A stretch of 64,000 nt of DNA from Pontibacter diazotrophicus (GTDB lineage: Bacteria; Bacteroidota; Bacteroidia; Cytophagales; Hymenobacteraceae), in NCBI RefSeq assembly GCF_003367245.1, contig NZ_QRGR01000015.1, positions 62,001 to 126,000 of the forward strand, given 5' to 3'. Below, one piece after another: positions 26,058-35,600 of this stretch (positions are counted from its first letter, which is position 1; the number at the start of each line of letters is the position of its first letter). The position numbers and the translations under genes were made by a program. Under the pieces are notes generated by a model. That model worked only from the letters and a program-made list of their open reading frames with translations. It ran no database searches and was not told the origin of the DNA.

Positions 26058-27266
26058 ACTTGTTTTTCTTTCTTTGGCGTATCTGCCTTAAATATACCGT
26101 TTTTTTCTCTTGTATAGTTTTCGTGTTACGCTTCAGCTCCCTTACACAGAGTCTTTTTTCACCTTTCCACAACTCTTAACACCTAATAACTTTTATAAAA
26201 TGTTTTATCTTAAATATCTTTCTTTCATTATAAGGTGTGTTTATAAGTGGACAACTTTACTCAATTATGTTTACTGCCTATAACTTGTTTACAGTTCTCT
26301 TCCTTTTCACCAGCACCTGTTCAGATCTGTGGATTTTATATTTTTCTGTTTCAGTTGTTTAGCCTGCTTATCCACTTTCTCCTCTTTTTTGTGTATTTCT
26401 TTTTACACACTAAACAAATACGTGGAAAGTGTACGATTACACAGTGACTTGTACACCTTAATCCACTTTTTGGTCCTTACACACCTGTGTTTTCACCCTT
26501 ACACTTTGGGGTGTGTAAGTTGTCCTGCGGTTTACCCACGTTTATCCACACATATTCCACCCCTTCTGTGGATTACTCTTTTTTGTTTCTTCTTCTAGTT
26601 TTCTCTTGTCAGGAAGGCTCATTATTGTACGCCTATTTTTGAAACTGTGCGTGTGTACTATTATTATACAGGTGTAAATTATCGGAGAGATTACACCTGC
26701 ACTTCAGATCATCGTGCTGTGTAAGTAGCAGACTTCGTACACTTACACTTTTTATTTCTAAACTTAGATAAGGCTGAACTATGGGTTAGTTGATCTGCGG
26801 GGTGTCAGTTATAGAGGAAGCAGGAGTAGATGAGTTGTTAGAATGGTATAGCAGTAGCCGCATTCAAAACATATCCAGGAGCAACCTGAAATCTTGTTTT
26901 TGCCTCCTGCCATTAAGTGGTTAAGTTCAGAATTTGATAGCAGATGATGACGGAGGTGCAGTTGCAGATGGGGTATGCCAATACGAACAATGGTGATGCA
27001 ACTGGCAACTTTTATGTTTCGATTTGCTTACCGGTAAGTGTTGCTGCAGTTGGTATAGTCAGAGTAAAATGGCTACAGAAAATTTGCGGTAGAATGACTG
27101 TAGCCTCAGGAGTCAAAAGTAATTTAAGCCCGTCGCTGAAGGAATGAAAGGAGGGAAGAGTTGAAAGTAATTGTGCTATTGTAGCTTCTTTTTATTTCAT
27201 TATCATCCGGTGCCATAAAAAAAAGGGAGACCGTTTGGCCTCCCTTTCTTATCAAATTTAAGTTTT
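26058..27266. other. Candidate chromosomal replication origin region (oriC)
   Basis: About 1.2 kb without a credible gene. By hand count 26101-26640 has roughly 70 G and 121 C, while 26641-27180 has roughly 141 G and 81 C on the plus strand, so the skew flips from C>G to G>C near 26.65 kb, the direction expected at an origin. DnaA-box-like words (TTATNCACA) lie on the left side: TTATCCACA at 26542-26550 (exact), TTATCCACT at 26368-26376, TTTTACACA at 26401-26409 and TGTGGATTA at 26567-26575 (one mismatch each), plus several with two mismatches. A very AT-rich block at about 26187-26240 could unwind. A perfect parS lies 5 kb away. No computed cumulative skew supports it here. Confidence 0.55.
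27216..27249 (-). terminator. Terminator at the end of the mnmG operon
   Basis: A stem AAAGGGAGACC / GGCCTCCCTTT with flanking A and T runs reads on the minus strand about 20 bases beyond the stop of the Ig-like lipoprotein gene. Confidence 0.75.
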
Positions 27267-28877
27267 TTAAAATTCTAATAGTATGTCTTCTCTTTCCCAA
27301 TTGGCGCGGATATCTACGGCATCAGGTAAGACATATACTTTTTCCGGTTCCCTTTCAAAATTAGGATCTCCCTTTTCCCAAATTCCGTTGTTATTCTCGT
27401 CTACCAGTACCCTTAGTCTGTAAGCGCCTGGTTCGAGATTTCGAAATCGGAAGCTCTTACTATCCCGGATTTCCTCCACAACTTTATACTCGCTGTTAAG
27501 CAGCTGTATGATAAAGGAAGAATAATCAGTAACGGCTGTTCCACTTAATATACCTGTACCACGCGCCTCTGCGATGGTAATGTTTAGAGGCTGGAAGCTT
27601 AAAGAATCTCCTGTTAAGGGTATGATAGCAGTACTGTCTAACACCACGGCTACCTGTTTGATGCGTTCATTAATTTCTGGTAAAGTAAAGCTGACTTCAG
27701 TGTTTGTTCTGTCAAGACTCACCTGCTCCCGTGTCAGTTGGTGCAGCACCGTTGTGTCTGCCATCAACGTGATAGGGGTGTCGCCGGTAATGCGTACAGG
27801 GGTCTCTACTTCCAGTGTTACCTGTTGGCCAACTCTGAAGCTACTTTTTGGTTTGCCGTTGATAACTTTTAATTGTGCGCCTCTTACACGCTGTGCTCTT
27901 CTGCCTTCAAAAGCTATTACAATTGTATCTATGGCTATATTACCGGAAGAATCAACAGCCGTCAGCACTGTTTGTCCACCATCAAATTCTGGAGTTTTAA
28001 ACACTTCTACTGCTTTTCCATCGGCGCCAATTCTATGCACCAGGCTGTCTGTACCAGCTGCAACCGGACTTGCGGTGAAGCTTTGGATACCTTCGTTATA
28101 GTTGGCTATAAAACGGTCAGTGTATCTTTCCCGCTGAAGTAGAATCGGCTTCTTTGTATCAAAGCGAACAGTCTGCAGGTTGATAGAATCTGTGCCGGGC
28201 ATTATCCGGAGGGGGGCAGGCAGGTAAGCGATCTTCTCTTCTTCTGTATCGTAAAAAGTGTTGTTGTTTTTATCTACTAAAGCATACACCCGATAATTGC
28301 CTTCCTTTATATTTTCAATCTCATAATTGCCTGCATCATCTGTTGTGGTTAAATAGTAGGGCCTGTTCTTCCGGATACTCAGCGTATCCTCTGCCTGGTA
28401 CAAAGCCACTACAGCGCCCTTCTCCGGCGTCTGCTTAAGCAGGTCCACTACTTTACCACTTACACTGCTGGAGTCAATAAATGAGCCGGTGCTAAAAGCT
28501 AATTTAAGGTTCTGAGCCTTGTTTTGCTCTGTTATATCCACAATGCCTTCTCTGAAGTTGAAGGTAAAGGTGGTGCTATCCTGTAGCTGGTTCTCAAACT
28601 CCAGCGTCATTACATTGCGGTTGCTTTTAACCTGGTATTTGTTGTTGATGTTTGGCGTTACCAGCAATTCCTTCGTCAGGTTTTTTTGCTGCACTTCTTC
28701 ATCAAAAACCAATTCAATTGTTTTTGTATTTACATTCAGCTGCTGGTCTCTCGGGTTACTTTCAATTAGTGTTGGCGATTCAAGATCTTTCGGGCCTCCT
28801 TCGGGTGCGCTCATGGTGGCGCAGGAGGCCAAACCTGCTACCATGCCTGATAAAATAAGTGCTGTCTTTAATTTCAT
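27267..28877 (-). CDS. Ig-like domain lipoprotein
   Basis: A surface or periplasmic lipoprotein of about 536 residues. The preferred start at 28877 gives a signal peptide MKLKTALILSGMVAGLASCA with lipobox cysteine; the frame opens six codons earlier. After the signal, the phrase APEGGPKDLESPTLIESNPRD opens a bacterial Ig-like (Big_5 / SbsA-type) domain to about residue 130. A carboxypeptidase-regulatory-like repeat (GAVVALYQAEDT ... NYEIENIKEGNYRVYALVDKNNNTFYD) follows, and a second such unit closes the protein (YRLRVLVDENNNGIWEKGD). Such proteins occur in Bacteroidota, often with mnmG nearby; the molecular role is unknown. Last gene of the operon. Confidence 0.82.
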   Translation of the reverse strand: MKLKTALILSGMVAGLASCATMSAPEGGPKDLESPTLIESNPRDQQLNVNTKTIELVFDEEVQQKNLTKELLVTPNINNKYQVKSNRNVMTLEFENQLQDSTTFTFNFREGIVDITEQNKAQNLKLAFSTGSFIDSSSVSGKVVDLLKQTPEKGAVVALYQAEDTLSIRKNRPYYLTTTDDAGNYEIENIKEGNYRVYALVDKNNNTFYDTEEEKIAYLPAPLRIMPGTDSINLQTVRFDTKKPILLQRERYTDRFIANYNEGIQSFTASPVAAGTDSLVHRIGADGKAVEVFKTPEFDGGQTVLTAVDSSGNIAIDTIVIAFEGRRAQRVRGAQLKVINGKPKSSFRVGQQVTLEVETPVRITGDTPITLMADTTVLHQLTREQVSLDRTNTEVSFTLPEINERIKQVAVVLDSTAIIPLTGDSLSFQPLNITIAEARGTGILSGTAVTDYSSFIIQLLNSEYKVVEEIRDSKSFRFRNLEPGAYRLRVLVDENNNGIWEKGDPNFEREPEKVYVLPDAVDIRANWEREDILLEF

Positions 28878-28953
28878 TTGGGTGTTTTGTCTCAAATCAA
28901 AATAGGCAAACTCTCGCTTGCCTATCCAGATATCACACGTTATATAATGTGTT

Positions 28954-29841
28954 TTATTTTCTTTTAGCTACAAAAATTAAGCTTGAATAATCGTTTCCGT
29001 TCTTTTCAGCATAGCTGTTCGATTTGTAGCCATTCAGCACGCTGCTGATCATTTTATTTTTGCCTTCCTTGTGCTTTTCGCTGAGCATGCTCACGTAGTA
29101 GGCGTCAAACTTCATCGGCAGCACTTCCGCCAGTACCATCTTATGCTTTTTCAGGAAGCGCTTCATCGTGGGCTGCGTGAAATGGTACAGGTGGCGCGGC
29201 ACGTCATAGGCTGCCCAATCGGCCTTGTACTCCTTTGCATCATGTGAGTCGGCGTTGGGTACGGCTATAATTAAGGTGCCGTCTTCCTGCAGGCTTTCCA
29301 GCAGCTGGCTGATGGTTTCGTTGAGGGTATGGATATGCTCCAGCACGTGCCAGAGCGTTATTACCTCGAACTTTTCCCCTTGTATATCCTGCAGGCTCTT
29401 TGCAATCAGTTCACCTGTTTCTGTTGCTGCCGCCTCTCTTGCCCTGTCGTTCGGCTCTACTCCTCTTACTTCCCAGCCGTCTTTTTTGCAGGCGCTCAGG
29501 AACACTCCTGTACCGCAGCCATAATCCAGAACGCTTCCTTTTGCAGGCGAATGCCTGTTGATAAGCTCTACCTTTTGCTTGGTGGTAATAGAGCGCACCA
29601 CATGGTACGCTCTGTTGATAATTCCACTTTTTGTGTTGCTGTGGGAGATATATTCCTCTGATTCATAGTACTGGCCTATGCTTTCAGTATCGGGTCTTGG
29701 ATTTGTGAATTTGAAAGAACAGTTCTCACATTCCACAATAACGAAGCTCTCCTTTGATACAGCGTTGTCTGTTACTACTAAAAAATTTTTAAATTCTTCC
29801 TTGCCGCAGATCGGGCATTGTTCCAGTCTTTCGTAGCTCAT
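28954..29841 (-). CDS. Class I SAM-dependent methyltransferase with N-terminal zinc ribbon
   Basis: A cytosolic methyltransferase of 295 residues. The N-terminus has a zinc-ribbon pattern (CPICGKEEF ... CENCSF, about 9-40), followed by the Rossmann fold with SAM-binding motif I VLDYGCGTGVFL (about 108-119) and the post-motif VITLWHVLEHIHTL typical of the Methyltransf_23 type. Substrate is unknown; related proteins modify sugars, quinones or rRNA. The start codon abuts the stop of mnmG with no spacing, so it is part of the same operon and probably translationally coupled. Confidence 0.85.
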   Translation of the reverse strand: MSYERLEQCPICGKEEFKNFLVVTDNAVSKESFVIVECENCSFKFTNPRPDTESIGQYYESEEYISHSNTKSGIINRAYHVVRSITTKQKVELINRHSPAKGSVLDYGCGTGVFLSACKKDGWEVRGVEPNDRAREAAATETGELIAKSLQDIQGEKFEVITLWHVLEHIHTLNETISQLLESLQEDGTLIIAVPNADSHDAKEYKADWAAYDVPRHLYHFTQPTMKRFLKKHKMVLAEVLPMKFDAYYVSMLSEKHKEGKNKMISSVLNGYKSNSYAEKNGNDYSSLIFVAKRK

Positions 29842-31704
29842 TTATTTACCCAGGTATACCATTAGTACTGAAATGTCAGCTGGCGTAACGCCACTGATTC
29901 TGGAGGCTTGCCCGATTGTCTCCGGGTTTACCTTCAGCAGTTTTTCTTTTGCCTCAGCTGATAAGGCAGGTATGTTACGGTAATCTATTCTCTCTTTGAT
30001 GATGTAGTTTTCAAGTTCGCTCATTTTGGCGGCCATGCTATACTCTTTCTCAATATAGCTCTCATACTTTACCTGTATGCCTGCCTGCTCCACGCTGTCT
30101 TCTCTGAACTTGCTCAAGTATTCTGCCACCGATGGTACTGCCGCTGCGATGTGCTCTATCTCTACATTCGGACGCTTAATGAGCTGACCGGCTCGCTGCT
30201 TTTCTGTGATGGGAGCCGAGCCTAAACTTTCCAGCATCATGTTGATATCTCCCGGCTCGATCGGCTTATTATTTAAGTAAGCGATGATTTCACCTGTTTC
30301 CTCGATCTTCTTATCCACAGCTTTTTTACGAGATTCATCCGCTAAGCCTAGCTCATAGCCAAGCTTCGTTAAACGGATATCAGCGTTATCCTGGCGCAGC
30401 AGGATGCGGTGCTCAGCACGTGAGGTGAACATGCGGTAAGGCTCATTGGTGCCTTTGTTTACCAGGTCATCAATCAACACTCCGATATAAGCTTCTGAAC
30501 GTTTCAGCACGAATGGCGCTTTTTCGTTTATCTTGTTATGGGCATTTATACCCGCCATTAATCCCTGGCATGCGGCCTCTTCGTAACCGGTGGTTCCATT
30601 TATCTGGCCGGCAAAGTACAGGTTCTCTACCAGCTTTGTTTCCAGCGTCAGGTTAAGCTGCGTTGGCGGGAAAAAATCGTACTCGATGGCATAGCCAGGG
30701 CGGAACATTTTAGCGTTCTCAAATCCTTCAATTTTGCGCAGAGCTTTTAGCTGCACATCTTCCGGCAGGGAACTGGAGAATCCATTCACGTATACTTCCA
30801 CTGTGCTCCATCCCTCTGGTTCAACAAAAATCTGGTGACGGTCGCGGTCTGCAAAGCGATTGATTTTATCTTCAATGGATGGGCAATAGCGCGGTCCCAA
30901 TCCCTGGATACGGCCCTGGAACATTGGCGATTTCTCAAATCCCGTTTTCAGAATTTCGTGTACCTCTGGATTGGTGTAGGTGATATAGCAGCTGCGTTGT
31001 TGTGGCAGTGGCTCTGTGTTGGTATAAGAAAACTTTGATGGCTTCTCGTCTCCGAACTGCTCTTCCATTCTGCTGTAGTCTAGTGAGCGGCCATCTACAC
31101 GCGGAGGTGTACCGGTCTTCATGCGGCCAGCTTCAAAGCCAAGTTCAACGAGTTGCTCGGTAATGCCTTTGGCCGATTTTTCAGCGGCACGCCCCCCTCC
31201 TAGTTGCTTTTCTCCGATGTGGATAATACCATTCAAAAACGTGCCATTGGTTAATACAACGGCCTTTCCACGTATAGTTATCCCCAGGCTTGTGCGCACA
31301 CCGGCTGCTCTACCATCTTCTACTTCTATGCCTGTTATCATCTCTTGCCAGAAGTCGATGTTCTCTGTTTGCTCCAGAGACAAACGCCAGGCTTCTGCAA
31401 AACGCATGCGGTCACTTTGCGCGCGCGGGCTCCACATGGCCGGGCCTTTTGATTTGTTAAGCATGCGAAACTGGATCATGGTCTGGTCGGTGATGATACC
31501 GCTCATACCACCCAGTGCATCCACCTCGCGAACAATCTGGCCTTTGGCCACACCGCCCATGGCAGGGTTACAAGACATTTGTGCAATGGTGTTCATGTTC
31601 ATAGTTGCTAACAGCACCTTTGAACCCATCTTGGCTGCAGCGGCAGCGGCTTCGCAGCCTGCGTGCCCAGCGCCAACAACAATGATATCGTATTCTGGAA
31701 ACAT
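29842..31704 (-). CDS. mnmG: tRNA 5-carboxymethylaminomethyluridine synthase subunit MnmG (GidA)
   Basis: An FAD-dependent enzyme that, with MnmE, modifies the wobble uridine U34 of certain tRNAs. The 620-residue protein starts with the dinucleotide-binding motif [18 protein letters not shown] (about 6-23) and carries family signatures [38 protein letters not shown] and [13 protein letters not shown], plus the C-terminal helical MnmE-binding region. The gene name gidA reflects its frequent location near replication origins in other bacteria, which fits the skew switch 3 kb downstream. A perfect parS palindrome sits 19 bases before its start. Confidence 0.96.
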   Translation of the reverse strand: MFPEYDIIVVGAGHAGCEAAAAAAKMGSKVLLATMNMNTIAQMSCNPAMGGVAKGQIVREVDALGGMSGIITDQTMIQFRMLNKSKGPAMWSPRAQSDRMRFAEAWRLSLEQTENIDFWQEMITGIEVEDGRAAGVRTSLGITIRGKAVVLTNGTFLNGIIHIGEKQLGGGRAAEKSAKGITEQLVELGFEAGRMKTGTPPRVDGRSLDYSRMEEQFGDEKPSKFSYTNTEPLPQQRSCYITYTNPEVHEILKTGFEKSPMFQGRIQGLGPRYCPSIEDKINRFADRDRHQIFVEPEGWSTVEVYVNGFSSSLPEDVQLKALRKIEGFENAKMFRPGYAIEYDFFPPTQLNLTLETKLVENLYFAGQINGTTGYEEAACQGLMAGINAHNKINEKAPFVLKRSEAYIGVLIDDLVNKGTNEPYRMFTSRAEHRILLRQDNADIRLTKLGYELGLADESRKKAVDKKIEETGEIIAYLNNKPIEPGDINMMLESLGSAPITEKQRAGQLIKRPNVEIEHIAAAVPSVAEYLSKFREDSVEQAGIQVKYESYIEKEYSMAAKMSELENYIIKERIDYRNIPALSAEAKEKLLKVNPETIGQASRISGVTPADISVLMVYLGK

Positions 31705-31722
31705 GTATTCTGATTTTTAGGG

Positions 31723-31740
31723 ATGTTTCACGTGAAACAT
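31723..31740. promoter_or_regulatory. parS centromere-like ParB binding site
   Basis: ATGTTTCACGTGAAACAT is a perfect 18-bp palindrome containing the 16-bp TGTTTCACGTGAAACA that is the canonical chromosomal parS consensus. It lies in the 66-bp gap between ybeY and mnmG. ParB binding here would load condensin and segregate the origin region. I found no second perfect copy in the window by eye. Confidence 0.85.
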
Positions 31741-31770
31741 CTGCAGGAGGTTGGTAATTCCTTTTTGCGA

Positions 31771-32199
31771 TTAAAATTTACGCAAAGATAAGGAAGAATC
31801 TTCTTGTTTGCGCATAAGTCCTTCTTCCTCTTCAGTCTTATCTCTGAAGCCAAGCAGGTGAAGTACGCCGTGAATGATGACCCGGTGAAGTTCATCATCA
31901 AAAGAAATGCCTAACTCAACGGAGTTGTCGCGCACCCGGTCTACGCTTATAAAAATATCACCTTCAATAATGCCCTCTTCGTCGGCATTATTGAAGGTGA
32001 TGATGTCTGTGAGGGTATCGTGATCAAGGTACTCCACGTTAATCTGGTGGAGGTAATCATCGGAGCAGAAAACGTAGGTGAGGCTACTTAGCTCTTGTCC
32101 GTGTTGCTCTATTACTGTTGCGATCCATTCCGAAACCTGGTCTGGGTTTTTTAGCTCAAAATCAATATCCTCGCTAAAAAACTCAATTGGATGTTCCAT
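31771..32199 (-). CDS. ybeY: Endoribonuclease YbeY (rRNA maturation factor)
   Basis: A metal-dependent RNase involved in 16S rRNA 3'-end maturation and ribosome quality control. The 142-residue protein has the family core LTDIITFN and the metal-site segment RVIIHGVLHLLGFRDKTEEEE with His110 and His114. The third ligand, a histidine six residues later in most bacteria, is Asp120 here; I recall the same GYKDK-type wording in other Bacteroidota, so it looks like a lineage variant rather than a defect. The gene overlaps the end of the upstream RsbW-like gene by 17 bases, implying coupling. Confidence 0.9.
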   Translation of the reverse strand: MEHPIEFFSEDIDFELKNPDQVSEWIATVIEQHGQELSSLTYVFCSDDYLHQINVEYLDHDTLTDIITFNNADEEGIIEGDIFISVDRVRDNSVELGISFDDELHRVIIHGVLHLLGFRDKTEEEEGLMRKQEDSSLSLRKF

Positions 32200-32608
32200 T
32201 CTCTGATGGTATTACATTAAATATCAGCTGTACCTTTTTGCCATTATCAGCAAAGTTTACCTCATCGCAGAGGTTGCGCATTAAGAAGATACCGCGGCCT
32301 CCAGGACTTTCAAGGTTCTCGGGAGCTGTAGGATCCGGCAGGTTCTCGTAATCGAAGCCAGGACCTTCATCCTCCACCTCAAAAAACAGTTTATTATCCT
32401 CTACCTGTAACGTCAGGTATACGTTTTTGTCTTTGTCAAACTTGTTCCCGTGCCGGATAGCGTTATTTACAGATTCCGTAACAGCAACCATGATGTTGCC
32501 ATAGATGTCATCTTCAAACTCAAATTCATCTCTTGAGTTGTCAATAAAGCTTTCAATTACTCTGATGTTCTCGATTAGGGAAGGAATCTGAATTTTAACC
32601 TGATTCAT
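32183..32608 (-). CDS. RsbW-like ATP-binding protein (HATPase_c_2)
   Basis: A small 141-residue protein with the GHKL ATPase fold of anti-sigma factor serine kinases. Visible motifs are the N box ESVNNAIRHGNKFD (about 46-59), the G1 box DEGPGFDYE (about 86-94) and the lid/G2 region ENLESPGGRGIFLMRNLCDEV (about 103-123). No sigma factor or STAS antagonist gene is adjacent; instead it lies between DUF4175 and ybeY in an operon layout that I recognise from this phylum. It could phosphorylate an unlinked partner or act as a structural ATPase. Good family call, unknown role. Confidence 0.85.
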   Translation of the reverse strand: MNQVKIQIPSLIENIRVIESFIDNSRDEFEFEDDIYGNIMVAVTESVNNAIRHGNKFDKDKNVYLTLQVEDNKLFFEVEDEGPGFDYENLPDPTAPENLESPGGRGIFLMRNLCDEVNFADNGKKVQLIFNVIPSENGTSN

Positions 32609-32637
32609 ATTAATCGTTAAGTGTAAATTAGGTGCGT

Positions 32638-35600
32638 TTATTTACTAATGCTTTGAAAATACTCGTTAACCTTCTGCTTATAATAAGGTGAAAGTGCAGG
32701 TGGTATTGTTTTTAGCAGTTCTGTCTGCTTCTCTTTTGCCTTGAAATACTTCTCAAATGATGGCGGCACTTTTCGGTCAGTTTCCTGTGCCGTTTTTGCC
32801 TCGCGTTTATTGTCCAATTCCCGCTCCTTTGCCGACTTCTCTGCTTCCAGTAAACGGGTCAGTATTTCCCGCTGTCGCATGATGGTTTGTTCGGTCAAAC
32901 GTTTATTAACGAGATCAGTCTCGCTTTGTTCCATCATCTTACTTATATTTCCCAGGTCGCCGTTTTGGCCCTTTTCACCGGGTTTTTGGCCTTGCTTCTC
33001 TAATTCTTTCAGCGCATTACGGAGAGCCTCCTGCTCAGCAGCCAATTTAGCTAATTCTTCAGAAAGTGCCTTACCCGATTTGCCTCCTTTTTTCAGATCT
33101 TCCATTTTTTTGTTCAATTGCTGCTGCATTTCTCCCATATCACCTGGCTTGGGCTTATTTCCTTTTTGCTGGCCAGCCATATTGCCCATCTGCTGCATGG
33201 CCTGTTGCATCTGCTTCATGGCATCGTTCAGCATCAGCGCCAGGTTGTTCATGCTCGTCATAGCCAACTGCTGTTGCACATTGCCCTTGCCCACATTTCG
33301 GTCGCGAAGCTCCTTCATGCTGTTGTCCATGCTCTCGTTCATGGCGGTTACTTCACGCGTTACGAAAGACTCAATTTGAAATACTTTCTTGGCTAAGGCA
33401 TAAAGGCTGTCCTCTATTACCTGTGCATTGTCGCGGAGGCTGAGCTGCTGCTGTGAGAGGGTAATAAAGCGCGGGTCAGACTGGTTCACGCCCCGGAACT
33501 GCTTCATCAGGTCCTCCTGGTCGAAGGACAGTTTTATCAGGTTCTCGAGGATGTCGCGGAGGTTGTCCAGGTTCTGCTCCATGCCTTCCATGCTCATGCT
33601 GTTGCTCATCTGCTCCATCTGCTTGGCCATCTGCTCCATCTTCTCCCCTGCTTTCTTCTGTGACTCAGAGGCTTTTTTGTTCTCCTGCTTCTGTAGTTGC
33701 TCCTGTCCCTGCTGCATGTCCTGCTCAATGCTTTCCTGATCCTGTTCCTGCTGCTCCTCGTTCATCTGGTTGGGGTGCTCCATCTTATCATTAAGCTCTT
33801 TCAGGTCCTTCATTTGCTCCTTCACATCCTCAAACTCTTCCTGCAGCTCTTTTTGCTCTTCCTGCAGCTGTTGGTTGTCTTCCTGCTGCTGTTCCGTTTT
33901 GTCAGCTAATTGCTCCTGCTCTTTGGCCATCTCCTCCAACTTATCCGTGATGTTGTCAAGCTTCTGCTCAAACTGAAGTTGTTTGAACAGCTCTAACGCC
34001 CGCTCCAACTCGCGCTCGAGGTTGCGTTCCTTGTTATCCATCTTGCTGAGGAGCTTCTGCAATTCGGTGTCGTTTGGCTGTTGTTGTTGCAGCAGCTTTT
34101 CCAGTTCTTCGTAGAGCTTCTTCGTTTCAGGGTCCAGCAGGTCGTTCATGAGCTTCTGCAGTTCCTGTGCTTTCTCCGCTAGTTGCTTATCCGGCTCGTT
34201 GAGCATGTTCTGCTTTTTGTTGAGCTGGTCGAACAGTTCTTTCATAGAGGAGATATCCTGCTCCAGTTGCTTTTTCTTCTCCATCAGTTCCTCCAGCTGC
34301 TTTTTATCCTGCCAGTTCAGGTCACGCTTGGTCTTCATCTTCTCCTCCGACTTTGCTAGCTCCTGCTTTAGCTGGGTTGCCTTGTTCAATGTTTTGCTCA
34401 TCTGGCTGGCCACCGACTGTGAGTTGTTATCAAGTTCCTTCTGGAGTTCGCGCTTATCCGGCATTCTCAGTTCAAAGGTGCGGGTGCGGGCGCTCTTAGG
34501 GCCATGGATGCCATCATTGTCCCATACCTGCACAAAGTACTCCAGCTTGTCACCCGGCTGCAGGTTGAGCGCAGCTGTGTTCCACTGGTGATAATACGTC
34601 TGGCTGAGCTGCTGCGTACTGAGCGGCAGTGCCTGGCTCTTATACTTTGCCTCTGAGTTTTTATCGTTGTTAACGCGGTAGAACAAGGCAAGGCGCGTCA
34701 GGCCATAGTCATCCGACACATCGCCGCCCAAAATAGTGTAAGTATACAGCGCCGTGTCCTGGTACTGCTCTATGCTTATTTGCGGGTTGCGGTCCGGAAT
34801 GGTGGTGATCTGGTAATTGATCTGTTCCTTGTTGCTGCTGTGCTTGTTCTTCAGCTTAATGCTGTAGTTCTGGCTTTGGTTGAACTGCTTGCTGGTGCTA
34901 AAGCTGCTGCCATCTTTCCCGGCGGTCAGGGTTTCTTCAGGAGCTTCAAAGGCTAAATTGATGTTATCAGTTTCGGTGGCAGAGAAGTTCCATGTAACGG
35001 TGCTGCCTTCGGGTACGTTGGCATTGCCGGTGTTCTGTACCTCCTCCGGCTTCCGCTTCAGGTAGTCCGGGTACTGCACCACCATTCTGAAGTCTTTCAG
35101 ATTTGGCCTGGAGAGCAGTTGTAAGGTATAGTCATTCGACATAAAGCCGGAGCCTTCCAGTTGAAACTCCACCGGCTTCTGCATCTGCTTAAAAGTGTAG
35201 GTGTAGGTGCCGTCAGCTTTGGTATTCAGCTTTTGGCGGCGGCCGTTGTAATTGATGAAGACTTCACTCGGTACGGCTTTGCCCTCTACATCCACCTTCA
35301 GCTCAAAGTCCTCCCCCCGGAAAGTTTGCAGCTGATCGTTCTGTACTACAAATCTAAAAGGTGCCAGGGGCTCGTAATGCCTTTTGTAGTTGATGATGCG
35401 CTCTGTGCCCTGCACAAAAATAGTAGGATATACCATTGCGATGAGCAAGGCAATAAGTGCGGGTAAGGCCACATACTTCAGCAATGGCCTGTTTTCGCGG
35501 TATGTAACGGCATCTTTGAAACGGAAAGAGCCCATCTGGCCGGTGCGCTGCGCGATACTGGCTGCTATCAGTTCGTTGGTGCGGTCCAGGTTCTGTAGCT

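Noticed and set aside
26247-26598. Overlapping plus-strand frames of 66 and 89 codons in the gene-free region
   Set aside because: They are rich in Phe, Leu and Cys because of the pyrimidine-rich strand, overlap each other in different frames, and have no family pattern; base skew explains them.
26944-27147. A 67-codon plus-strand frame right of the skew switch
   Set aside because: No recognisable motif, begins with MM and lies inside the candidate origin; too short and composition-driven to call.
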